A stretch of DNA of 54,446 nucleotides from Metasolibacillus meyeri (GCF_003049505.1 NZ_PYWN01000035.1:1-54446); one strand, 5' to 3'; positions 42,566 through 50,402 are shown, numbered from the stretch's first letter. Notes: generated by a model not told the origin, from the letters alone. A program made the numbers and translations.

Positions 42566-43762
42566 ATGCGCAAAATAACTTCTGTTCTACTGCTTATTTT
42601 ACTATGTATGCTACTAAGCGGCTGTTGGAGCAAAAGAGAACTGAATGAAATAGCAATTGTTGTTGCATTGGGCATCGATCAAAAAGGCGATGAATTTGAA
42701 GTAACTGTCCAAATCGTCAACCCTGGGGAAATTTCTTCTAAACAACCAACGAGTGGACGATCTCCAGTTTCTACGTATTCAGCGACTGGCTCTACAGTGT
42801 TTGAAGCAATTCGCAAAGTAACATTATTAGCGCCTAGAAAATCGTATTTTTCACATTTACAAATCGTTGTACTTGGCAGTGAACTGACAGAGAGCGGGAT
42901 TAAGCCTGTGTTAGATTTACTCACACGCGACCACGAGTTTCGCAATGATTTTACTATTATCGCTGCAAATGAAACAACTGCTAAAAATATTATTAGTGTG
43001 CTGACACCTGTTGAAAAAATACCTGCAAGTAAAATAGCAAACTCTCTCAAAATTTCTGAAAAAGCATGGGGCTCTACAGTAACTGTAACAATGAGTGATA
43101 TCATTACTTTACTACATGGAGAAGAAAATAGTCTTGTACTCTCCACGCTTGAGCTTATTGGAGACAAGCAAGCAGGAATGAGCCAAGAAAACGTCGATCA
43201 AATCGTTGCACCTGCCACCTTAAAGTATAGCGGATTAGCTGTCATCAAACAGGGGAAAAAGGTTGGGCTACTCACCGATGAGGAAAGTACAGGTTATAAT
43301 TTTTTAACTGATAATATTACCAGTTCAATTATGCAAATAGCTTGTCCTAGCGGGGGCAACTTAGCAGCAGAAATTACCCATACAAAAACAACAGTTAAAG
43401 GAAATTTTGATAAGGATCTACCTAAAATCCATGTATCAGTGAGTGTTCAACAAAATATAGGTGAGGTTAATTGCATCATTGATTTATCAACAGAACAAGC
43501 AATCATGCACATTAATGAAGAAACGTCCACCGTCATCAAACAAAAAATGGAGAAAACATTATACGCATTACAAAAGAAGTACAAGGCTGATGCTGTCCAA
43601 TTTAATAAAATACTGCACCAGCAAGAGGCTAAAAAATGGAAAAATATAAAAGATCAGTGGAGTACCATTTTTCCAGATGTTGAAGTTATGCTAGATGTAG
43701 TAGTACAAACCAGAAGCACTGGTACTACTCAAAACTCAACATTTTTTCCTATAGAGGAGTGA
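42566..43762 (+). CDS. Germinant receptor C subunit lipoprotein (Ger(x)C family)
   Basis: The 398-residue lipoprotein has a signal peptide with lipobox MLLSGCWS. GCWSKRELNEIAIVVALGIDQ is the hallmark start of mature GerC proteins. Later segments SYFSHLQIVVLGSEL and RDHEFRNDFTIIAA belong to domain I, and the C-terminal LYALQKKYKADAVQF to domain III. It would be anchored in the outer leaflet of the spore inner membrane and contact the A and B subunits. It is separated from the A gene by 148 bp containing a small hairpin (TATGCTTT/AAAGCATA, 42449-42468). AAGAGGTG precedes the start by about 5 nt. Confidence 0.92.
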   Translation: MRKITSVLLLILLCMLLSGCWSKRELNEIAIVVALGIDQKGDEFEVTVQIVNPGEISSKQPTSGRSPVSTYSATGSTVFEAIRKVTLLAPRKSYFSHLQIVVLGSELTESGIKPVLDLLTRDHEFRNDFTIIAANETTAKNIISVLTPVEKIPASKIANSLKISEKAWGSTVTVTMSDIITLLHGEENSLVLSTLELIGDKQAGMSQENVDQIVAPATLKYSGLAVIKQGKKVGLLTDEESTGYNFLTDNITSSIMQIACPSGGNLAAEITHTKTTVKGNFDKDLPKIHVSVSVQQNIGEVNCIIDLSTEQAIMHINEETSTVIKQKMEKTLYALQKKYKADAVQFNKILHQQEAKKWKNIKDQWSTIFPDVEVMLDVVVQTRSTGTTQNSTFFPIEE

Positions 43763-43768
43763 TAATGC

Positions 43769-44005
43769 ATGGTTATGTCAATTGTTATTGTTATTATTGT
43801 TATTCTTATTATTTGCTCACAATGGGCTAAATTACGTGACAACAAGGAACCAGTGACTACGTGGCTATTTTTCATTTTGTTAACATTAGGTACAGCTCTA
43901 GCCATCACCATTAGCTTTCGTATTGATGTACCGAGTCCCTTAGATGTCGTCACATTTATTTTTCAACCAATTAGCAACGCTATTCAAGCATTGCTACAAA
44001 CCTAA
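43769..44005 (+). CDS. Germinant receptor D subunit, small membrane protein
   Basis: The 78-residue protein has two hydrophobic helices (VIVIIVILIICSQW and LFFILLTLGTALAITISF). It sits between the C and B subunit genes, 6 bp after one and 15 bp before the other. Small two-helix D subunits occur in many ger operons and tune receptor activity. GAGGAG lies 9 nt before ATG 43769; an ATG at 43765 is in another frame. The assignment rests on position, length and topology. Confidence 0.8.
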   Translation: MVMSIVIVIIVILIICSQWAKLRDNKEPVTTWLFFILLTLGTALAITISFRIDVPSPLDVVTFIFQPISNAIQALLQT

Positions 44006-44020
44006 GGAGCAGAGGATAGA

Positions 44021-45112
44021 ATGAATAGTAAACAAATCATTAGCACACGCCAATTTACCATTATCACTTTTTTATATTCTATAGGTACATCCATTTTAAT
44101 TATTCCGGCTTATTTAGCTAACCTAGCGAAACAGGATGCTTGGCTTGCTGCGACGATTGGCGTGCTACTAAGTTTGTTATTGGTGATGCTATTTATCACA
44201 CTTGCCAATACTTTTCCTCAACATTCCTTGATTGAAATCATTGTGAAAGTATTAGGTAAATGGCTTGGTACGTTCATTGCTACTCTATTTATAGTATTCT
44301 CATTTCTCAATTCAGCTGGAGTTTTATATTATATTGGAATTTTTATGCAAATTGTGATTATGCCTGAAACACCTATTATTGCCTTTGTGCTATTATTTGC
44401 ACTTATTATTATTATGGCTAGTTATTTAGGCTTAGAAACTTTTGCTCGTTCAGCTGAAATATTTTTTCCTATGTTTCTGTTGCTGTTTTTCTTCTTTATT
44501 ATTTTCATTACACCCGATATCCAATTTGAAAATGTACGACCAGTGCTAGATACTGCACCTCGCCCATTTATTGCAAGCATACTTTATTTTATGAGTATTT
44601 TCTCGTTTCCAGCTATCATGCTCTTGATGATTTTCCCTTACACTGTCAATAAAAACAAATCCGCACAAAAAGGCTTTTATCTAGGCTTATTATTAGCAGG
44701 GGCTGTATTAATTTTAATTATTGCTTTGTGTATATTAGTACTCGGTACCATTAATACTACTTCACAAAATTATCCAACCTACACATTAGCACAGCGAATT
44801 TCTATAGGAGATTTTTTCCAAAGAATTGAAGTCATCATAACATTTATGTGGATTATTACAATTTATATTCGCACATTTATTTATTTTTATACGGCACTTA
44901 TCGGATTACAACAAGTTTTTCATATCAAGGATGAAAAGCCTCTTATTCTTCCACTTAGTTTATTACTAATTGGAATTTCTCAAATCATTCATCCCAATGG
45001 AACACATTCATATATTTATGACAAAGGTGTATGGTTACCTTATTCGGCTACATTTGCAATACTATTGCCCATTCTTTTGTTGCTTATTGCTAAAATCAGA
45101 CGTTTAAAATAG
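44021..45112 (+). CDS. Germinant receptor B subunit (APC superfamily)
   Basis: The 363-residue integral membrane protein has about ten helices and belongs to the spore germination GerB branch of the APC transporters. It starts QIISTRQFTIITFLYSIGTSILIIPAYLA and includes TPDIQFENVRPVLD and GVWLPYSATFAILLP. It is believed to hold the germinant-binding site. AAGGAG lies about 13 nt before ATG, somewhat far but with GAGGA in between. The 3' end overlaps the convergent ytmA gene by 9 bp, so the two are close tail to tail. Confidence 0.92.
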   Translation: MNSKQIISTRQFTIITFLYSIGTSILIIPAYLANLAKQDAWLAATIGVLLSLLLVMLFITLANTFPQHSLIEIIVKVLGKWLGTFIATLFIVFSFLNSAGVLYYIGIFMQIVIMPETPIIAFVLLFALIIIMASYLGLETFARSAEIFFPMFLLLFFFFIIFITPDIQFENVRPVLDTAPRPFIASILYFMSIFSFPAIMLLMIFPYTVNKNKSAQKGFYLGLLLAGAVLILIIALCILVLGTINTTSQNYPTYTLAQRISIGDFFQRIEVIITFMWIITIYIRTFIYFYTALIGLQQVFHIKDEKPLILPLSLLLIGISQIIHPNGTHSYIYDKGVWLPYSATFAILLPILLLLIAKIRRLK

Positions 45113-45892
45113 CTGTTGCTTCATCCAAATACAGAGCTGTTGTACTGTTTGGCGATTGAGCAGAGGTGGATAATGATGCTTTAGCCCATTTGCATACCAA
45201 GTTTCTACGCTTTGATTGTTATTGCGTAAATGGCGCTCTAACTTATATGCGTGTTCAGGTTGCACATGCTGATCTTCTGTGCCATGAATAATTAAAACAG
45301 GTGTCTGTAATTTTGTTAGTTGATATAAAGGTGTACGTTCATTATAACGCTCTGGTACTTTATTTGGTGTGCCACCAATAATACGTTTTAAACCACGACG
45401 CATGTCCACTCTTTGCCAATATGTATCAGTAGCATCAGATACTCCTGCCCATGTCACAAGCGAAGCAATATCATCGCGCAATATTGCTGTCCATAATGCC
45501 ATTAAACCTCCACGTGAGAAGCCAAAGATATGTACTTTTTGCACCTCGCTAAAATGCTTTAATACATCAACAGCATATACTGCATCATAGCGATCATCCC
45601 CGGCAAATTCATCCCTGCCCTCTCCACCGCGATTGCCACGATAATAGGGAGCGAAAACGACAAATCCTTGTGCAGCAAATTGTGCGATTCGTGCAGGGCG
45701 CACCATACCGATAAATTGCAGGCCTCCACGCAAATAGAGTAACGCTTCATATCGCCCTTCCTTCTTAGGCCTTGCCAACAAGCCTTTTACACGCAAGCCA
45801 TTCGACCAATAAATTATTTCATCTAATCGCACTTCTGCATTTGGTGAAGGATAGCGCCTTATTTGCTCAATCGTTCCGTTTTTCTTCACCAT
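45104..45892 (-). CDS. ytmA: Alpha/beta hydrolase YtmA (prolyl-oligopeptidase-like)
   Basis: The 262-residue serine hydrolase of the S9/DAP2 type has an LLYLRGGLQFIGMV oxyanion region and FAPYYRGNRGGEGRDEFAGDD. The nucleophile elbow is FGFSRGG, the acid is in HGTEDQHV and the histidine in GLKHHYP. All three catalytic residues are present. The substrate is unknown; relatives hydrolyse esters or short peptides. It overlaps the ytkD gene upstream by 26 bp, so the pair is one transcript. The strand and position match ytmA near ytkD of B. subtilis. Confidence 0.83.
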   Translation of the reverse strand: MVKKNGTIEQIRRYPSPNAEVRLDEIIYWSNGLRVKGLLARPKKEGRYEALLYLRGGLQFIGMVRPARIAQFAAQGFVVFAPYYRGNRGGEGRDEFAGDDRYDAVYAVDVLKHFSEVQKVHIFGFSRGGLMALWTAILRDDIASLVTWAGVSDATDTYWQRVDMRRGLKRIIGGTPNKVPERYNERTPLYQLTKLQTPVLIIHGTEDQHVQPEHAYKLERHLRNNNQSVETWYANGLKHHYPPLLNRQTVQQLCIWMKQQLF

Positions 45893-46340
45893 GGCTCACT
45901 TCCTCTAACATCTTTTTCATGCCCTCATCGCGCATATAAAAGCTTAAATTTGGATGATGAAGTAGCTCATCTATTGTTAACCATAATCGGCCTGTCGTTT
46001 CATACTCACCTACGAACGATTCAATGTCCTCTACTTTTGCTGTAAATACAGCCTTGCAAAACGGTGTTTCTGTATGTACTACATAATAAGCAAACCACTC
46101 TATATCTTTTACATGCACTTGTGTTTCCTCATAAACCTCGCGAACAGCTGCTTGTAACAATGTCTCGCCTTCTTCCTGCTTGCCCCCAGGGAATTCTACT
46201 CCTCGCTCCTTATGTACGGCACATAGCCATTTTCCTTTATGCTGAACAAGTGCTAAAACATGTCGAGGTTCTACCTCAAAAGGCCCTTGATCAAAGCGCA
46301 AAACAACTTTATAACCATTTTCATCTATAAACGTAAACAT
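45867..46340 (-). CDS. ytkD: Nudix hydrolase YtkD (oxidised-nucleotide pyrophosphatase)
   Basis: The 157-residue Nudix enzyme has the box GGKQEEGETLLQAAVREVYEE, matching Gx5Ex7REUxEExGU with metal-binding glutamates. YtkD of B. subtilis hydrolyses 8-oxo-dGTP and other triphosphates and contributes to RNA turnover. I start at ATG 46340 (MFTFIDENGY), with AAGGAG 9 nt upstream; a TTG at 46349 sits too near that site. The ribosome binding site lies in the 3' arm of a 14-bp perfect inverted repeat (46343-46433), which suggests translational control or an inserted repeat. It overlaps ytmA. Confidence 0.87.
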   Translation of the reverse strand: MFTFIDENGYKVVLRFDQGPFEVEPRHVLALVQHKGKWLCAVHKERGVEFPGGKQEEGETLLQAAVREVYEETQVHVKDIEWFAYYVVHTETPFCKAVFTAKVEDIESFVGEYETTGRLWLTIDELLHHPNLSFYMRDEGMKKMLEEVSHGEEKRND

Positions 46341-46342
46341 AT

Positions 46343-46433
46343 ATGCCAACTCCTTCTCTTTATCCCATATTAATAGGCTAGAGCCCCCACTGACTGAAGG
46401 TTCACTTTATCAGTGTACCGAAGGAGTTGGCAT
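46343..46433 (-). promoter_or_regulatory. RBS-sequestering inverted repeat of ytkD leader, with repeat copy B
   Basis: ATGCCAACTCCTTC (46343-46356) and GAAGGAGTTGGCAT (46420-46433) are perfect 14-bp inverted copies, 63 bp apart. On the minus strand the downstream arm contains the ytkD Shine-Dalgarno. The loop holds a copy of the GTGAACCTTCAGTCAGT repeat (46388-46408, copy A at 94-116). This could be a MITE-like insertion, a regulatory stem, or both. Confidence 0.6.
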
Positions 46434-46440
46434 CGTTCAA

Positions 46441-46755
46441 TTAGATCGCTTTAAAATAAGGCAATTGTTCAACGAATTTCTTTGTTTGCTCATCACCAAA
46501 CTCGTGCAATAATACATAAATTTTTTGTAGGCGCGTATCAATATCATGGTTCAGTTCATCATAATGATACGGGATATAAGGAAGATGAGCGCGCCATAAA
46601 TTATGTCCTTCCAGCCCGTTTATTTGGTGAAAAAGCTTAAAAAAAATCCGAGCAATCGCAGGTTCTAGCTCCACTTTAAATTCATTAGACGATAAATTGG
46701 GAATATGGCTACATGTCAAATCTGATATCGATACATACATTTTGCATTTTTGCAT
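46441..46755 (-). CDS. Hypothetical protein, unrecognised family
   Basis: The 104-residue cytoplasmic protein has a C-terminal half with a hydrophilic segment LPYIPYHYDELNHDIDTRLQKIYVLLHEFGDE. I do not recognise a domain. GAAGGGAG lies 7 nt before ATG 46755, a good start. It is followed on its strand by ytkD, with 100 bp between, and faces the plus-strand ytzI-yidD pair. No membrane segment or signal is visible. Confidence 0.65.
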   Translation of the reverse strand: MQKCKMYVSISDLTCSHIPNLSSNEFKVELEPAIARIFFKLFHQINGLEGHNLWRAHLPYIPYHYDELNHDIDTRLQKIYVLLHEFGDEQTKKFVEQLPYFKAI

Positions 46756-46864
46756 GCAAATGCTCCCTTCAATTTTTTCTTATCATTACCCGATACGGCA
46801 ATTCATATTCACATCTATAGCTAATTAAATGGAATTTGCTTATAATAAATGCGAGGTGAATAAT

Positions 46865-47017
46865 ATGAATCTTGCACTAGTATTTATCGTAGTCATTGCC
46901 ATTATGACAATGTTTGCAATTGCCATCGTTTGGGTTGCACGCCTAAATAATTTTTCTACAAAGCAGACGATTGATCCAATGCCAACTAAACAAGAAAATG
47001 AGAGACAAGAAAAATGA
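46865..47017 (+). CDS. ytzI: Small membrane protein YtzI-like
   Basis: The 50-residue protein has one N-terminal membrane helix ([23 protein letters not shown]) and a hydrophilic tail ([20 protein letters not shown]). GAGGTG lies 6 nt before ATG 46865; the frame is open to 46829. Its stop overlaps the yidD start by 4 bp (ATGA). Position next to yidD/ytjA and size agree with B. subtilis YtzI; function unknown. Confidence 0.7.
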   Translation: MNLALVFIVVIAIMTMFAIAIVWVARLNNFSTKQTIDPMPTKQENERQEK

Positions 47018-47247
47018 AATATCCATTTATTTGGTTAATCAAATTTTACCGTCAGTACATCTCACCTATGACACCACCTACTTGCCGCTTTCATCCAACT
47101 TGCTCAAGCTATGGTCTTGAAGCATTTCAAAAACATGGAGCAATAAAAGGTATTATTCTAACAACAATGCGCATATTAAAATGCCAGCCTCTTCATCCAG
47201 GTGGTTTTGATCCAGTGCCAGAGAAATGGCCTTCGAAAAAAAAATAA
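47014..47247 (+). CDS. yidD: Membrane protein insertion efficiency factor YidD
   Basis: The 77-residue protein of the YidD (YtjA) family has [39 protein letters not shown] with the conserved cysteines, and the C-terminal [17 protein letters not shown]. YidD assists YidC-dependent insertion of inner-membrane proteins and associates with the membrane through an amphipathic segment. It overlaps ytzI by 4 bp. A strong terminator overlaps the stop codon region. Confidence 0.95.
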   Translation: MKYPFIWLIKFYRQYISPMTPPTCRFHPTCSSYGLEAFQKHGAIKGIILTTMRILKCQPLHPGGFDPVPEKWPSKKK

Positions 47248-47264
47248 ATTTCGAAGGTTTTTTT
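47230..47264 (+). terminator. Terminator of ytzI-yidD
   Basis: CCTTCGAAA (47230-47238) pairs with TTTCGAAGG (47249-47257), followed by seven T. Confidence 0.9.
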
Positions 47265-47265
47265 G

Positions 47266-47294
47266 TTGTTTTTTTTTCTTAATTACGTTATGAT
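47266..47294 (+). promoter_or_regulatory. Sigma-A promoter of znuA-like gene
   Basis: TTGTTT (47266-47271), 17-bp spacer, TATGAT (47289-47294). The start falls near 47301, next to the Zur box. Confidence 0.65.
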
Positions 47295-47304
47295 AGAAAA
47301 CGTC

Positions 47305-47326
47305 AAATCGTAATAATTACTATTTA
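47305..47326 (+). promoter_or_regulatory. Zur box
   Basis: AAATCGTAATAATTACTATT (first 20 of 22 bases) closely matches the B. subtilis Zur consensus AAATCGTAATnATTACGATTT, an imperfect palindrome. It lies just after the predicted start site, so zinc-loaded Zur would block transcription. Confidence 0.85.
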
Positions 47327-47335
47327 GGAGAGTTA

Positions 47336-48310
47336 ATGATGAAAAAATATGTTTATTTCTTTTTATTAGCAGTCGTTGCATTGCTAACAGCATGTAGTAG
47401 TGAAGATCAGAAAACATCTGGTGATACACTTTCTGTTTATACAACCGTTTACCCACTGCAATATTTTACTGAGCGTATCGGTGAAGAGTTTGTCAATGTA
47501 AAATCGATTTACCCTGCTGGTGCAAACGAACATTCATTTGAACCAACACAAAAGGATATGATGGCATTGGCAGATGCAGATGTATTCTTTTATATTGGAC
47601 AAGGCTTAGAAGGCTTTGTTGAAAATGCTAAAAAAACATTAGCAAATGAACATGTCAAACTAGTAGCAACAGGAGATGCTATTACAGAGGAACAATTCCA
47701 TATTTCTACGGGGCATGTGCATGCGGAAGATGAGGATGACCATGACCATGACGAAGAGCATGGCGAACATGAGGAATACGGTCATCATGAACATGATACA
47801 CACGTATGGCTTTCTCCTATTCTTTCAAAAGAGCTAGCCTTATCTATTAAAAACGAGTTAGTTGAAATGCTACCAGCACAAGAAGAGCTTTTCACACAAA
47901 ATTATGAGGAGCTAGTGACAGAGCTCGATGCTTTACACGCTGATTTTGAAGCAATGGCTGCCAAAACAACAAAGAAAACATTTTTCGTATCGCATGCAGC
48001 ATTCGGCTATATCGCTGGACACTATGGCTTTAACCAAATCCCTGTTGCAGGCTTAAACTCACAAAGCGAGCCTTCACAAAAGCAATTAGCAAAAATTGTT
48101 GATTTAGCAAAGCAAGAAAATATTCAATATATTTTCTTTGAGCAAAACGTTTCTTCTAATTTAACGTCTGTTATTCAAAAAGAAGTAGGTGCAGAGGCAT
48201 TAACATTGCATAATTTAAGCGTCTTAACGAAGGATGATGTTAAAAATAACGAAACATACTTCACATTAATGCAGCATAATATTGAGCAATTGGCGAAGGC
48301 TTTGCACTAA
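47336..48310 (+). CDS. znuA: Zinc ABC transporter substrate-binding lipoprotein (ZnuA/AdcA type)
   Basis: The 324-residue cluster A-I solute-binding lipoprotein has lipobox LLTACSS. Domain I includes TVYPLQYFTERIGEEFV and GANEHSFEPTQKDM with the first zinc histidine. The histidine/aspartate-rich mobile loop (about 125-155) is typical of zinc rather than manganese carriers, and HVWLSP with SHAAFGYIAGHYGF give further zinc histidines. A Zur box and promoter lie upstream. No znuB/znuC genes follow; the gene is alone here, so the permease and ATPase must be encoded elsewhere. A second ATG lies directly after the first; either may initiate behind AGGAG. Confidence 0.9.
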   Translation: MMKKYVYFFLLAVVALLTACSSEDQKTSGDTLSVYTTVYPLQYFTERIGEEFVNVKSIYPAGANEHSFEPTQKDMMALADADVFFYIGQGLEGFVENAKKTLANEHVKLVATGDAITEEQFHISTGHVHAEDEDDHDHDEEHGEHEEYGHHEHDTHVWLSPILSKELALSIKNELVEMLPAQEELFTQNYEELVTELDALHADFEAMAAKTTKKTFFVSHAAFGYIAGHYGFNQIPVAGLNSQSEPSQKQLAKIVDLAKQENIQYIFFEQNVSSNLTSVIQKEVGAEALTLHNLSVLTKDDVKNNETYFTLMQHNIEQLAKALH

Positions 48311-48331
48311 ATCTTAGGTATAATGACCTAA

Positions 48332-48436
48332 TTCGCACGTATGCAAGCAAGTTTAGCACACAAGGAGCCTAAATTCGCACACAACAGCATACTTTTCGCA
48401 CGTTAAAAGCCCGAATTCGCACGCAAAGCGCATGAA
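48332..48436. repeat. Five-unit 21-bp periodic repeat array (TTCGCAC + 14 bp)
   Basis: TTCGCAC starts at 48332, 48374, 48395 and 48416, and a one-mismatch TTAGCAC at 48353, making five consecutive units of exactly 21 bp. Only the 7-bp box is conserved; the 14-bp remainders differ between units. The array fills the gap between znuA and menE and runs into their shared terminator. The role is unknown: it is not a CRISPR, and 21 bp equals two DNA helical turns. Confidence 0.75.
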
Positions 48437-48460
48437 ATCACAAATTTCATGCGCTTTATT
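48425..48460. terminator. Bidirectional terminator znuA/menE
   Basis: AAAGCGCATGAAAT (48425-48438) pairs with ATTTCATGCGCTTT (48444-48457), followed by ATTTT, between converging genes. Its 5' arm overlaps the last unit of the repeat array. Confidence 0.85.
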
Positions 48461-49891
48461 TTATAATAACTCAATTAATTTCCTCCGCAATAGCTTATTC
48501 GAGCCATTGCGTGGCAAGCTTGCGACGCAATAAAAATGCTTTGGTAGCTTGTAGCTTGCGAGCTTTTGCTGGCAAAATGCGCGGAGCTCATCCTCTGTTA
48601 TCGCCTGCTTGCAAACGATAAAGGCAAGCGGTACTTGTCCCCATTTTTCATCGGTCACACCACAAACCCCGGCTTCTAATACATATGGATGCGCAAGTAA
48701 GACATTTTCAATTTCTGCAGGATAGACATTTTCACCGCCAGAAATAATTAAATCGGCACGCCGATCGACGACATATAAATAGCCTTCATCATCTACATAG
48801 CCAATATCGCCTGTTAGCAGCCAGCCATTTTCTGTGCTCACTCGCTCGGCAAAACGACCGATATAGCCAGGTGTGACATGTGGACCACGAATGCAAATTT
48901 CTCCTTCGGCAAATGGCTGATTTGTGCCAGCGATGCGAATTTCATTAAAAAATAGCGGTTTGCCAGCCGAACCAATTTTGCGCAACGCATCCGCACTCGT
49001 AAGTGTTGCCGTTTGCGAGGATGTTTCAGTCATCCCATATGTTTGTACAACAGGTAGCTGCACTTTTGCTGCACGCTGTAAATAATCTACTGGAATTGAG
49101 CCACCACCTGCGAGCGCGGCTTTAAAACGAGGATGTGCCTGCACTTGCAAACGTTCCATCTCACTTAAAACACGCTCCAACATAACCGATACGAGTGATA
49201 TATTTGTCACATCCCCTTCGGCAATTTCACGCACGCAAGCTTGTGCATCAAATTTTTCATATAAGCAAACCGTTGCACCATAAAGCAATGAGCGCATTAA
49301 AATCGAAAATCCACTAATATGAAAAATCGGCACGGTACAAAGCCATACATCCTGCTCCGTCACCCCCAAATTTAATGCGGAGCTAATCGCACTCATACTA
49401 TGATTTTGCACGGTTTGACGTACACCTTTCGGGAAGCCCGTTGTGCCAGACGTGTACATAATCGAAATCGTCTGCTCTTCATGCCATTCCCCTGCTATCT
49501 CTACTTGAGCCTCATCTAACTCTGCTAGCTGCTCAAATGTCACAACCTTTATATTTTGCGGCAATTTATGCATCTCACTCGCTGCCACTAACACGACAGC
49601 CACTTGTGCATCCTCTATTTGATAAGCTAGCTCCGCTGCGGATAAACGCCCGTTTAAAAGCACCATTTCAGCTTGCAAATACATACAGCCATAAATCACC
49701 TTAACCAACGCTGGCGTAGAAGGTGCAAATATTGCGACTCTCTCTCCACGCTTAACAAGCGTTGCCAATTGTTTCGCTTTATGTAATGCTTCTTCATGTA
49801 ATTGCTGAAAAGTCCAGCTCTCTCCTCCGAAGCGAAGTCCGATACGATTTGGTGTTAAATAGGCGCGCTGTTTTATCCAATTAGGCTGCAT
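48461..49891 (-). CDS. menE: O-succinylbenzoate-CoA ligase
   Basis: MenE activates o-succinylbenzoate with CoA in menaquinone synthesis. The 476-residue adenylate-forming enzyme shows IMYTSGTTGFPKGVRQT (P-loop), PIFHISGFS, GGGSIPV, QTYGMTETSS, LLTGDIGYVDDEGYLYVVDRRADLIISGGENVYPAEIE and the catalytic lysine in GSNKLLRRK. Length and motifs fit MenE and its neighbours ytkD/ytmA match the B. subtilis men region. I use ATG 49891 (MQPNWIKQ), 9 nt after AGGAGG; an ATG at 49897 is only 3 nt away. Other men genes are outside the window. The quinone made would serve cytochrome bd. Confidence 0.93.
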   Translation of the reverse strand: MQPNWIKQRAYLTPNRIGLRFGGESWTFQQLHEEALHKAKQLATLVKRGERVAIFAPSTPALVKVIYGCMYLQAEMVLLNGRLSAAELAYQIEDAQVAVVLVAASEMHKLPQNIKVVTFEQLAELDEAQVEIAGEWHEEQTISIMYTSGTTGFPKGVRQTVQNHSMSAISSALNLGVTEQDVWLCTVPIFHISGFSILMRSLLYGATVCLYEKFDAQACVREIAEGDVTNISLVSVMLERVLSEMERLQVQAHPRFKAALAGGGSIPVDYLQRAAKVQLPVVQTYGMTETSSQTATLTSADALRKIGSAGKPLFFNEIRIAGTNQPFAEGEICIRGPHVTPGYIGRFAERVSTENGWLLTGDIGYVDDEGYLYVVDRRADLIISGGENVYPAEIENVLLAHPYVLEAGVCGVTDEKWGQVPLAFIVCKQAITEDELRAFCQQKLASYKLPKHFYCVASLPRNGSNKLLRRKLIELL

Positions 49892-49928
49892 TTTCATCCG
49901 CCTCCTTTATTGCCTTCATTGTATCATG

Positions 49929-49962
49929 GTGTCAGGCACTCACACAATTTCCACACAATTCA
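49929..49962. repeat. REP-like repeat, copy 4 (before menE)
   Basis: GTGTCAGGCACTCACACAATT, then a second CCACACAATT, gives the same composite as copy 1 (22002-22036) with a few differences, although the palindrome core is degraded (GTGTCAGGCAC). It starts at the stop codon of the upstream gene. Confidence 0.7.
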
Positions 49963-50346
49963 ATCCTCCAACAAAAATGTAATGGCAATAAACAAAGCAA
50001 AACTTACTAATAATGCAGTGCCGCCTGCAATAAATGTAATCAATGTGAATACTTCATTGAACTGAAACGGATTCACATTATAAAATAGCATACCAATTGT
50101 TAACCCGACTGAACCAATAATGGTCATCCAGCCATGTAATGATACTAACTTTTTCACACGAACACGGTACATTTTATAAAATAAGCCCCAGGCAAAAACG
50201 GATAACCAGCCAACTACGAGCATATGTGCATGAATCGCTCTAAATTGATAGTTACCTGACCCTGCCATATCGGAGCCTAATACCGCCCCTATTAAACCAA
50301 AAATTGCTGCCAAACGAATAAGGCGTATACTCCATATTTTTTCCAC
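49960..50346 (-). CDS. Small four-helix membrane protein resembling heme-copper oxidase subunit I fragment
   Basis: The 128-residue membrane protein has four predicted helices, with YQFRAIHAHMLVVGWLSVFAWGLFYKMY and LVSLHGWMTIIGSVGLTIG. Histidines in HAHM and LHGW resemble the small NorB/CcoN-like proteins often labelled cytochrome-c-oxidase-like in Bacillales; their function is not established. The start is GTG 50346, behind GGAGG; the longer frame to 50406 overlaps the upstream kinase gene. The ribosome binding site is buried in a strong hairpin that also looks like a terminator (50351-50383). It follows the HssS-like kinase gene by 56 bp, so it may be a target or accessory of that system. 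Confidence 0.7.
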   Translation of the reverse strand: MEKIWSIRLIRLAAIFGLIGAVLGSDMAGSGNYQFRAIHAHMLVVGWLSVFAWGLFYKMYRVRVKKLVSLHGWMTIIGSVGLTIGMLFYNVNPFQFNEVFTLITFIAGGTALLVSFALFIAITFLLED

Positions 50347-50350
50347 AAAA

Positions 50351-50383
50351 AATACCTCCATACTTTTGTTGTATGGAAGTATT
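50351..50383 (-). promoter_or_regulatory. Hairpin with U-run covering the RBS of 49960-50346
   Basis: On the minus strand AATACTTCCATAC pairs with GTATGGAGGTATT around a 7-nt loop, followed by TTTTTT and then the GTG start. The stem contains GGAGG. It is both a plausible intrinsic terminator and an RBS-occluding structure, so downstream expression could be low unless something melts it. Confidence 0.65.
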
Positions 50384-50402
50384 TTAACGTCGCTATCTGA
50401 AC

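Noticed and set aside
42679-43167. 162-codon minus-strand ORF opposite gerC
   Set aside because: Shadow frame in a well-supported lipoprotein gene; lacks a ribosome binding site.
48332-48436. CRISPR array
   Set aside because: Only 7 bp are conserved per 21-bp unit, there are no 24-36-bp repeats and no cas genes in the window.
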